Assembly: GCA_947589095.1 (NCBI GenBank)
Contig: CANQBX010000004.1
Span: 24,575-88,574 of the forward strand
Origin: an uncultured Lachnospiraceae bacterium
GTDB taxonomy: Bacteria; Bacillota; Clostridia; Lachnospirales; Lachnospiraceae
Direction of reading: 5' to 3'
Length of the DNA: 64,000 nt
The translations under genes and the position numbers were made by a program. Positions 8,828 through 16,000 of this stretch are shown piece by piece (positions within the stretch are counted from its first letter, which is position 1; the number at the start of each line of letters is the position of its first letter). The notes under the pieces were generated by a model. It saw nothing but the letters and a program-made list of their open reading frames with translations. It ran no database searches and was not told the DNA's origin.

Positions 8828-9766
8828 TTGAAGGTTTTGCAGGTTCAGTATGAGATACGGCTTACATTTGACGCGCCGGTAACGGATCATTATTTTCAGT
8901 TTCGGTGTCTGCCGACGGAGGACGACGCGCAGACGGTGGAGACGCTTAAGATCACGGTAGAACCCGCGTGCGCGGTTCATGAGAGGATCGACGGCTTTGG
9001 CAATCGGATGTTTTATGGAGAAATTCCGGAGCCGCACGATTCGCTCTGCGTCCGGATGGATGCGAGGGTGCGGGTGGAGAGGGAATTGATCAGTTGTAGT
9101 TTTGGAAAACGTAGAATGCGGTCAGTCAGAATAGAAACTTCGAGTACGGGCATTGCTGGGAATCCGGAAACAGAACCGGAGCCGGTATGTTCGGTTACTG
9201 CAGAAATTGCACAGTATTCGCTTTTAAACAGTCCGGCGGGTGAGGTTCCTGGAATTGTCTATGCGTATCCATCGGAGCTGACCAGACCGGATCAGGTCAT
9301 GAGAGAATGGCTGGATGCCGTCCGCGGGGGTTATGATTCTGAATGCGGATTCCCTGAATATCTGATGCACCGGCTGTATCAGAGGCTTTCCTATGTCCAG
9401 GGACAGACCCATGTGGGAACTACGGCGGCGGAAGCATTCGCGCTTTTAGGAGGCGTCTGCCAGGACTATGCGCATATCTTTACGGCATTGTGCCGTATGG
9501 CCGGTTTCCCGGCCCGGTACGCGGCGGGAATGGCCGTCGGCGAGGGCGCGACCCATGCATGGGCAGAAGTATGGCAGGACGGTGTGTGGGTCGCTTACGA
9601 TCCGACCCATGACTGCATGGCTGACGATCGGTATATCAAGTTGTCCCATGGAAGGGATTTTATTGACTGTTCGGTTGACAGAGGCTGTTTCCGCGGCGCG
9701 GGAGGACAGCAGCAGACGGTGTACGTGAAGGTGGCGGAAACCTCAACGCTTCCAGATATGCCCTGA
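8828..9766 (+). CDS. Transglutaminase-like cysteine protease of the ATP-grasp/alpha-E cluster
   Basis: The 312-residue protein has the N-terminal beta domain of bacterial transglutaminase-like proteins and a C-terminal papain-like domain with a complete triad: Cys211 in GGVCQDYAHIF, His243 in THAWAEVW and Asp258 in YDPTHDC. Such proteins are usually proposed to be peptidases or amide transferases. The start is a TTG at 8828, with GAGGTGG about 7 nt upstream; no good ATG precedes the conserved N-terminus. In this cluster it would hydrolyse or transfer the product of the ATP-grasp ligase; that role is inferred from context only. Confidence 0.83.
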   Translation: MKVLQVQYEIRLTFDAPVTDHYFQFRCLPTEDDAQTVETLKITVEPACAVHERIDGFGNRMFYGEIPEPHDSLCVRMDARVRVERELISCSFGKRRMRSVRIETSSTGIAGNPETEPEPVCSVTAEIAQYSLLNSPAGEVPGIVYAYPSELTRPDQVMREWLDAVRGGYDSECGFPEYLMHRLYQRLSYVQGQTHVGTTAAEAFALLGGVCQDYAHIFTALCRMAGFPARYAAGMAVGEGATHAWAEVWQDGVWVAYDPTHDCMADDRYIKLSHGRDFIDCSVDRGCFRGAGGQQQTVYVKVAETSTLPDMP

Positions 9767-10056
9767 CTGTTTTTCAAAGCGCAGGCGTTGGGCATATGGG
9801 CGTATGCATAAACTCTGTCGATTCACCTGTCGCCGCGTTTCAAACAGATTCTAAGCGCTTCAGATGTTTCCTTGCTACCAATCTGTTCCGGATAACGATT
9901 TTCTCATTATTGATCTGAGAGATCTGTATTGAACTCATACTTGAAAATTGCTATAATGCATTTGTGATTCATCTTGACAGTATATAATATGTTTCACCAG
10001 GGAGCCGAAGGGGCGATTACGTCAGCCGCCGGACTTTATGAAGGGGGGCTGGTGCT

Positions 10057-10143
10057 ATGGTTACATATGCGGATCTATTCGCGTTTGTGATTATGCTTTG
10101 CGCTGTTGTAACTCTTGTTATATATGCTATACGCAAAAAGTAG
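10057..10143 (+). CDS. Putative holin-like type I toxin (Hol-Tox/TxpA type), copy 1
   Basis: The 28-residue peptide has an acidic N-cap (YADLF), a single hydrophobic helix of about 17 residues and a basic tail (IRKK), the pattern of the Firmicute holin-like toxins that depolarise the membrane. GAAGGGGGG lies 8 nt before the ATG. The TAG stop lies inside the stem of a hairpin (10136-10177) that terminates transcription in both directions. The antisense transcript from the promoter at 10237-10265 would cover the 3' end of this message, as in TxpA/RatA. The family assignment is by sequence pattern; toxicity is inference. Confidence 0.75.
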   Translation: MVTYADLFAFVIMLCAVVTLVIYAIRKK

Positions 10144-10230
10144 CGCCCTCAGCCCGCAAAACTAAGACGCTACTTTTATAGTAACTATTTTGCCGGCGGC
10201 TGGCCATCCCCAGCTTTCGGCTCTCTTGTT
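10134..10230 (-). ncRNA. Predicted antisense RNA antitoxin, copy 1
   Basis: Transcription from the minus-strand promoter would start near 10230 and stop at the hairpin AAAAGTAGCG/CGCTACTTTT followed by TTTTT at 10134-10140, giving an RNA of about 100 nt that overlaps the toxin stop codon. It contains a hairpin GCTGG/CCAGC (about 10199-10214) whose counterpart in copy 2 is GCTAG/CTAGC, a compensatory change. Confidence 0.6.
10136..10177. terminator. Bidirectional terminator of the toxin and antisense RNA, copy 1
   Basis: A perfect 10-bp stem, AAAAGTAGCG with CGCTACTTTT, has T-rich 3' sides on both strands. The toxin stop codon is part of the stem. Confidence 0.7.
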
Positions 10231-10236
10231 AAGTAT

Positions 10237-10265
10237 ATTATAGGACATATCCAAAATATTTGCAA
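10237..10265 (-). promoter_or_regulatory. Antisense promoter, copy 1
   Basis: On the minus strand TTGCAA and TATAAT are 17 bp apart. The same spacing and position recur in copy 2 although the spacer sequence differs. Confidence 0.7.
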
Positions 10266-10295
10266 TACCTTTTTGAAAAGTAAAGGAGACTGAAA

Positions 10296-10490
10296 ATGAG
10301 CAAAATCCATATAGCGCAGATCATTTTCGTGGTTATTGAGATTCTTGCTTTCATTCCTCTGACGATCGAAGTTTTCGGAGATATGGAGCCGGATATTATC
10401 ATAGTTTCTGCGCTTGTTATGGGAATCGGGCTGTTCGGAAGCTGCATCTGCGGGGTAACGCGGGCGGTTCGGGATGAGAGGAAGAAATGA
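10296..10490 (+). CDS. Small two-helix membrane protein of unknown function
   Basis: This 64-residue protein has two predicted transmembrane helices (about 5-27 and 33-55) and a basic C-terminus (RAVRDERKK). AAAGGAG sits about 9 nt before the ATG. Its stop overlaps the start of the P-loop kinase gene as ATGA, so the two are translated together. I do not recognise a family. It begins about 30 bp beyond the toxin antisense promoter and may simply have been left next to it by the duplication. Confidence 0.6.
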   Translation: MSKIHIAQIIFVVIEILAFIPLTIEVFGDMEPDIIIVSALVMGIGLFGSCICGVTRAVRDERKK

Positions 10491-11134
10491 GCGCGTTTAA
10501 GGATGTTTATTTTGTCAATGGAACCGCCTATGCCGGGAAGTCGACGATGGTCAAGCTGCTGGCTGAAAAATACAATGGGATCGCCTGCGAGGAAAACTAT
10601 CACAATCGTCTTCTGTCGGAACTGAATAGGGAAGAATTCCCCGGACTGACCTATACCAGAGATCTGGAGGACTGGCACGATTTCATCCGAAGGACGCCGG
10701 ATGAATACGAGGCGTGGATCCGGCGCACCAGTAAGGAATGCGAGATTCTGGAACTGGGGATCCTGGAAGAACTGCGGACGCAGGAAAAGCCGGTCTTCGT
10801 GGATACGAATATCTCGATCGAGACGCTGAAAACGGTCGCGGAGCACGATCACGTCCTGATCATGCTGGCGGATCCGGAGATTTCGGTGCGGCGCTTTTTC
10901 GAACGGCCGGATCGGGATAAGCAGTTTTTGTATCAGCTGATCATGGAAGAGCCGGACCCGGAGTACGCGCTGGATAATTTCCGGCATTGCCTGATGCGGA
11001 TCAATACGCGGGAGAATTATGACCGTTTCCTGAATTCCGGGTTTTCTGTGATCCTTCGGGATGAGAACCGAAGCATTGAGGAGACGCTGGCCCTGGCGGA
11101 GAAAGCGTTTGAATTGTACAAGACCATAGAATAG
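10487..11134 (+). CDS. P-loop nucleotide kinase-like protein
   Basis: The 215-residue protein starts with a strand and a Walker A loop NGTAYAGKST (residues 11-20), and continues with a kinase-like helical lid rich in Arg/Asp (RRFFERPDRDKQ). VFVDTNIS near residue 103 may be the Walker B strand. The layout resembles AAA_33/AAA_17 type kinases of small molecules found in Clostridia, but no substrate can be named. Its ATG overlaps the stop of the small membrane protein gene (ATGA). Confidence 0.65.
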   Translation: MSAFKDVYFVNGTAYAGKSTMVKLLAEKYNGIACEENYHNRLLSELNREEFPGLTYTRDLEDWHDFIRRTPDEYEAWIRRTSKECEILELGILEELRTQEKPVFVDTNISIETLKTVAEHDHVLIMLADPEISVRRFFERPDRDKQFLYQLIMEEPDPEYALDNFRHCLMRINTRENYDRFLNSGFSVILRDENRSIEETLALAEKAFELYKTIE

Positions 11135-11278
11135 CCGTAAGGAATTATCCGAATACATAAAACGTGCCGCCGGCATTTTTCAGCATGGAAATACGAGCAG
11201 AGCGTTTCAGACAATCTGCCTGCATGGAAATCAAATGAATCCGCCGCCTTCAGCGCGGCAGAATGGAGAAGAGAGAAA

Positions 11279-12217
11279 ATGATCAAGACAGTTGTGTCCG
11301 TAGGACTTCCGGTGGATGAGCGGCTTCAGATCCGCAAATCCACCATCGCCCCGAAGAACCTGACCGGCGGCGAGAAACGGATCTGCATCGTCACCGGCAC
11401 CCACGGCGACGAGCTGGAGGGACAGTATGTGTGCTATGAGCTGATCCACCGGCTGAACAGCCAGCCGGAGCATCTGAAAGGGATCGTGGACGTTTATCCG
11501 GCGCTGAATCCCTTAGGGATCGATTCCATCACCCGGGGCATCCCGACCTTCGATCTGGATATGAACCGGATCTTCCCGGGAAGCGAGGACGGTCAGGTGC
11601 AGGAGCAGATCGCCAACCGGATCGTGAAGGACTTAAGCGGCGCGGATCTCTGCATCGACATCCACGCCAGCAATATTTTCCTGCGGGAGATCCCGCAGGT
11701 GCGCGTCAGCGAGATGACGGCGGATAATCTGCTGCCATACGCAAAGCGCCTGAATGTGGATTACGTCTGGATCCACGCGGCGGCGACGGTGCTGGAATCC
11801 ACGCTGGCCCACACGATGAATATGGCCGGCGTTCCCACGCTGGTGGTGGAAATGGGCGTGGGCATGCGCATCACGCTGGATTACGGCAATCAGCTTATCG
11901 ATGGTATTTTCTGCCTGATGAAGGATCTGGGGATTTGGGACGGGCCGGTGATCACGCCGAAGGAGCCGATCATTTCCTCCGACGGGCAGGTAGGCTTCAT
12001 CAACGCCAACCGCCCCGGCATCTTCATCCCGAAGGTGGAACACTGGATGCACATCAAGAAGGGCGAGGTCATCGGCGAGATCCTTAATCCGTTGGAGGGC
12101 AAGGTGGAGGAGACGCTTTACGCGCCGTTCGACGGTATGGTATTTACGCTGCGGGAGTATCCGATCGTTAACAGCGGCTCCCTGATCGCCAGAGTGCTGG
12201 GAGGTGAATTCAGATGA
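11279..12217 (+). CDS. Aspartoacylase/succinylglutamate desuccinylase family metallo-amidohydrolase
   Basis: Members of this M14-like family hydrolyse N-acyl amino acids or related amides with one zinc ion. The ligands are present: His42 and Glu45 in GTHGDELEG, His129 in IDIHAS; Glu191 in VVEMG is the likely general base, and DLDMNRIFPG carries the substrate-binding Asn-Arg. The C-terminal roughly 80 residues form the beta domain of the family. Length is normal (312). Its last codons overlap the ATG of the next gene, a paralogue lacking these ligands. The substrate is unknown. Confidence 0.85.
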   Translation: MIKTVVSVGLPVDERLQIRKSTIAPKNLTGGEKRICIVTGTHGDELEGQYVCYELIHRLNSQPEHLKGIVDVYPALNPLGIDSITRGIPTFDLDMNRIFPGSEDGQVQEQIANRIVKDLSGADLCIDIHASNIFLREIPQVRVSEMTADNLLPYAKRLNVDYVWIHAAATVLESTLAHTMNMAGVPTLVVEMGVGMRITLDYGNQLIDGIFCLMKDLGIWDGPVITPKEPIISSDGQVGFINANRPGIFIPKVEHWMHIKKGEVIGEILNPLEGKVEETLYAPFDGMVFTLREYPIVNSGSLIARVLGGEFR

Positions 12218-13149
12218 GAAAAGAACTGATCTTCCGTATGGAGAATACATACCGGGACGCCCTGAATATCTATGGTTACCATTTCGGCATCGGGGAGAAA
12301 TCCACCTGCATCGTGGGCTCGCTGCGCGGCAATGAAGTCCAGCAGATGTATATCTGCAGCCAGCTGGTGCGGGCCCTGCGGGATCTGGAAAAGCACGGCA
12401 ATCTGGTCGCCAATAATGAGATCCTGGTGATCCCGTCGGTGAACCATTCCGCAATGAACATCGGCAAGCGCTTCTGGCCCGTGGACAATACGGACATTAA
12501 CCGGATGTTCCCCGGCTACGACCAGGGCGAGACGACCCAGCGGATCGCCGCGGGGCTTTTCGAGGTGGTACAGCAGTATAACTACGGCATCCAGTTTGCC
12601 AGTTTCTACATGCGCGGCAATTTCGTGCCCCATGTGCGGATGATGGAGACCGGCTATGAAAACGCCAGCCTGGCCAATCTGTTCGGACTCCCCTATGTGG
12701 TGCTGCGCAAGCCCAGACCGGTGGACACGCTGACCCTGAATTACAACTGGCAGATCTGGAACACCAACGCATTTTCCGTCTATACGAACGCGACGGATCA
12801 GATCGACGAGGCGTCGGCCCGCCAGGCGGTGGCGGCGGTGCTGCGGTTCCTGACCCGCATGGGCGTGATCCGCTATAACAGCCACGCAGGCTTTATCGCG
12901 ACCACGATCCATGAGGAGGAGCTGATGAACGTGCGCAGCAATGAGGCCGGCATCTTCCGCCGTCGAGTGGAGCCAGGCGAGGAGATCCATATGGGCGAGA
13001 TCATGGCGGATATCATCGATCCCTGCGAGGGGGAGGTACTAAGCAGCATTGCGGCGCCGACGGACGGGATCGTGTTCTTTGCCCACTCGCAGCCGCTGGT
13101 GATGGAGAACGCGGTGCTGTTCCGGATCATACGGAGACTGCATGAGTAG
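12214..13149 (+). CDS. Degenerate paralogue of the aspartoacylase-like enzyme (probable pseudoenzyme)
   Basis: This 311-residue protein aligns end to end with its upstream neighbour and keeps the structural motif TDINRMFPG and the C-terminal beta domain (PTDGIVFF near residue 285). The catalytic positions have changed: GTHGDE reads GSLRGNE (His to Arg38, Glu41 kept), IDIHAS reads IQFAS (His to Phe), and the VVEMG glutamate is replaced by Arg in VVLRKP. A zinc site therefore looks impossible. The ATGA overlap with the active paralogue suggests equimolar synthesis and a heteromeric enzyme with one catalytic and one structural subunit. Confidence 0.8.
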   Translation: MRKELIFRMENTYRDALNIYGYHFGIGEKSTCIVGSLRGNEVQQMYICSQLVRALRDLEKHGNLVANNEILVIPSVNHSAMNIGKRFWPVDNTDINRMFPGYDQGETTQRIAAGLFEVVQQYNYGIQFASFYMRGNFVPHVRMMETGYENASLANLFGLPYVVLRKPRPVDTLTLNYNWQIWNTNAFSVYTNATDQIDEASARQAVAAVLRFLTRMGVIRYNSHAGFIATTIHEEELMNVRSNEAGIFRRRVEPGEEIHMGEIMADIIDPCEGEVLSSIAAPTDGIVFFAHSQPLVMENAVLFRIIRRLHE

Positions 13150-13352
13150 TCGCGGAATTTACAGGTTTAAGGCACATATAAGATCATAAATTTGCGGCTT
13201 TTACCCATTCTCAGTGACTGGTACTGAAGAACGCAGTGAGGTTTCGGTTCATACGGAGTCTGTGTGAGCAGATAAGCTAAATAGGAAATGTGTATATTAC
13301 CATAGCATGAACGAATTGTCGAACAAAGCGGTGCTGCAGAGGTGAATAAATC

Positions 13353-14351
13353 ATGATCTACAGAGATATCGAATTTCACAACGTAGAAGAATTGATCCCC
13401 TGTGAAAAGGGCCTGGCCATGAGCCGGATTCCGGCGTCTCTCCGCGAACAGGTCAACCCTGTCCTTCGGACGAGAAGTGCCTTTTATTCCACGGGGGTAG
13501 AACTGCGCTTCCGGCTTATAGGCGATCAGGCACGGATCTGCCTGCAGGCAGACGAAATGGATGAAGCGCAGGTAGCGTGTATCTACATGGGGTCCTTCCA
13601 GGGCGGCTGGAAATGGTCCACGAAGGTGATCGGAACGTCGCCGACCTGGATCGAGATTCCCAAACCGTCGAATCTGGATAATCTGCGCCGGATCACCGAT
13701 GAGAAAAAGCTGCCGTTCTCGCCGGAGATCATCCGGATCGTGCTGCCTTACGGCCTGTGCTATTTCGTGGACTGCGAAGGCGAGATCGTCCCGCCGCGAA
13801 AGGATGAGCTTCCTGCCAAAACTTATTTGGCCTACGGCTCCTCCATTACCCACGGAAGCCTGGCCCTGGTGCAGCCTTACAGTTATCCGTTCCGTATTGC
13901 CCAGCGGCTCAAATGCGATTATCTGAATCTTGGCTTTGCAGGCACGGCGTTTCTGGAGCCGGCTATGGCCGAGTATATCATTTCCCGGAAAGACTGGGAC
14001 TTCGCATCCGTGGAAATGGGCGTCAATCTGCTGAAGAATGTCACGGACCTGAAGGAATTTGAGGAGCGGGTGGATGTGTTTACCCGGATCTTAGCTCGGG
14101 ATCCAAGACCGGTTTTCGCCACCAGTATTTTCGGAATTTCCAATAGCGAACAGCAGGCAACTGCGGCTGACTGCCGCAGGATCGTCGCGGAATATGCCTC
14201 TGAGCGGCTCATTTTTACGGACGGACTCGACTTGCTTGACCGGGAAGACTTTATTTCGCAGGATATGGTTCATCCTTCGCTGGAAGGAGTGCAGCAGATT
14301 GCGGAGCGATGGGGAGACATTATGGCCCGTTATTTCGAAAATAATAAATGA
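13353..14351 (+). CDS. Two-domain SGNH/GDSL hydrolase (probable carbohydrate esterase)
   Basis: The N-terminal 140 residues look like the beta-sandwich domain that precedes some SGNH esterases, and the catalytic domain begins at TYLAYGSSITHG with the nucleophile Ser164. The Asp-His pair is Asp304 and His307 in DMVHPS. There is no signal peptide, so it is intracellular. The following GH5 and GH31 genes suggest it removes acetyl or other ester groups from plant oligosaccharides; the exact substrate is inference. Confidence 0.8.
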   Translation: MIYRDIEFHNVEELIPCEKGLAMSRIPASLREQVNPVLRTRSAFYSTGVELRFRLIGDQARICLQADEMDEAQVACIYMGSFQGGWKWSTKVIGTSPTWIEIPKPSNLDNLRRITDEKKLPFSPEIIRIVLPYGLCYFVDCEGEIVPPRKDELPAKTYLAYGSSITHGSLALVQPYSYPFRIAQRLKCDYLNLGFAGTAFLEPAMAEYIISRKDWDFASVEMGVNLLKNVTDLKEFEERVDVFTRILARDPRPVFATSIFGISNSEQQATAADCRRIVAEYASERLIFTDGLDLLDREDFISQDMVHPSLEGVQQIAERWGDIMARYFENNK

Positions 14352-14473
14352 TTCTCGATTGCTTTCAGAGTGACAGAATTATGTGTGGAAATATGTCTGG
14401 CATATAGCAGCTGATGGCTTTTGTACGGAAAAAATAAAAACGAATATCCGAAGGAAAGAGAGGCCGATGCAAT

Positions 14474-15931
14474 GTGAAAAAGAGATTCTTGATCATGTGT
14501 CTGGCAGGTGCCATGATATTGACGAATACAGGCTGTGACGCTGGCAGCGACGCGGCGGAAACATCCCTCGTTTCTTATGAGGAAGTGGCGGACATGCTTC
14601 AGGACCGGCTGCGTTCTGCGTTGGATGGAGAGTTGGACGGGACGGTGCATGGCAGCGCAGACGGCAAACTTGCCGGACAGGAAACAGAAGCAGGAAATGT
14701 GCAGCAGATAACGGAGACAGCGGGGGAGAACGCACAGGAGAAGAGAGATGAAAGGGAGGACGCGGATATGAAGGATCATGAAAGCGCAGCCCCGGCTGTC
14801 GGCGTGCCGGAGATCCGCATGGAGAAGCGTACGTTGAATGAAGGGGCGGATACCTCAGCCGTTGATTTCGCAGAAAAAATGAAAGTCGGCTGGAATCTGG
14901 GCAATACCTTTGACGCCGGCAGCGATCAGAATATGCAGGATGAAATGGCCTTCGAATCTCTGTGGTGCGGAGTCAAGACGACGAAAGAAATGATCGATGC
15001 GATCAAGGCCGCTGGTTTTGAGACGCTCCGCGTTCCGGTGTCGTGGCACAATCATGTGTCGGACGACGGCAGCTATACCATTAGCGCCCAGTGGCTGGAC
15101 CGCGTGCAGGAGGTGGTAGATTACGCGATGGATAACGATATGTATGTGATCCTCAACATCCACCACGACAATTTCACCGGATATATGTACCCGTCACAGG
15201 AGTACGCGGAACAGTCCAAAGCGTATATCAAGTCAATTTGGACACAGCTTGCGCAGCGTTTCGCGGATTATGACGAGCATTTGCTCATGGAGTCGTTAAA
15301 CGAGCCGCGTCTTGTGGGAACCAACTACGAGTGGTGGCTGGATCTGAAGAAGAATGAGTGTGTGGAAGCGGTAAAACTCATTAACGAGTACAATCAGCTT
15401 TTTGTCGACACGGTGCGGGCTTCCGGTTCCCATAACGCGGACCGCTATCTGCTGGTGCCGGGCTACGACGCGTCCCTGCAGGGCGCTTCCAACGAGTATT
15501 TTGAACTTCCGAAGGACGCAGAAGGAAATGTGAACCGGATCCTGGTGGAGGTCCACGCCTATACGCCCTATGATTTCGCGCTGCAGCCGCAGGATGAAAA
15601 GGGCAGTACGGCCAAGTGGAGCATGGACAGACGCGCAAGCACGTCCGAGATCGACACGCTGATGGATACGCTGTTTGAAAAATACGTGAAGAACGGCACC
15701 GGCGTCGTGATCGATGAATTCGGCGCCAGGGACAAGGGCGGCAATACGCAGGCGAGAGTTGATTTTACAGCCTATTATATAGCGGCGGCCCGGGCACGGC
15801 GGATCAGCTGCTGCTGGTGGGATAACAACGCTTTCGCGGGAAATGGCGAGAACTTCGGGATATTCCGCAGAAGCGACTGCACATTCGCGTACCCGGAGAT
15901 CGTGGAAGCGATGATGAAGTACTGCGAATAA
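14474..15931 (+). CDS. Surface lipoprotein glycoside hydrolase family 5 (endoglucanase-like)
   Basis: A lipoprotein signal peptide ends in LTNTGC, so Cys21 would be lipidated and the enzyme exposed at the cell surface. After an acidic linker of about 105 residues the GH5 domain starts at MKVGWNLGNTFDAG. The family landmarks are LNIHHDNF, the acid/base Glu in LMESLNEPRLVG and the nucleophile Glu in VVIDEFGARD. No carbohydrate-binding or dockerin module is present. The start is a GTG at 14474 with AGAGAGG upstream. It probably cleaves beta-1,4-glucan, xyloglucan or mannan; the subfamily cannot be fixed from sequence. Confidence 0.9.
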   Translation: MKKRFLIMCLAGAMILTNTGCDAGSDAAETSLVSYEEVADMLQDRLRSALDGELDGTVHGSADGKLAGQETEAGNVQQITETAGENAQEKRDEREDADMKDHESAAPAVGVPEIRMEKRTLNEGADTSAVDFAEKMKVGWNLGNTFDAGSDQNMQDEMAFESLWCGVKTTKEMIDAIKAAGFETLRVPVSWHNHVSDDGSYTISAQWLDRVQEVVDYAMDNDMYVILNIHHDNFTGYMYPSQEYAEQSKAYIKSIWTQLAQRFADYDEHLLMESLNEPRLVGTNYEWWLDLKKNECVEAVKLINEYNQLFVDTVRASGSHNADRYLLVPGYDASLQGASNEYFELPKDAEGNVNRILVEVHAYTPYDFALQPQDEKGSTAKWSMDRRASTSEIDTLMDTLFEKYVKNGTGVVIDEFGARDKGGNTQARVDFTAYYIAAARARRISCCWWDNNAFAGNGENFGIFRRSDCTFAYPEIVEAMMKYCE

Positions 15932-16000
15932 ACCTGCAAAAGAACAGTCGCACAGTGAGCTGAGCGTTGACAATGATATCAAATCTATCAGGGGCAATCA

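Larger units (their letters stand above)
9990..10265 (+). repeat. Type I toxin-antitoxin locus, copy 1 of a roughly 275-bp dispersed repeat
   Basis: This stretch is repeated at 21590-21865 in the same orientation and with almost no length difference: the toxin ATG, toxin stop, antisense -10 and antisense -35 all lie exactly 11,600 bp apart in the two copies. Between stop and antisense promoter one 1-bp indel is compensated by another. It includes a 5' leader with a GAAGGGGGG site, the toxin frame, a bidirectional hairpin and an antisense promoter. Similarity fades beyond both ends, with no terminal inverted repeats or target duplication visible. Confidence 0.8.
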
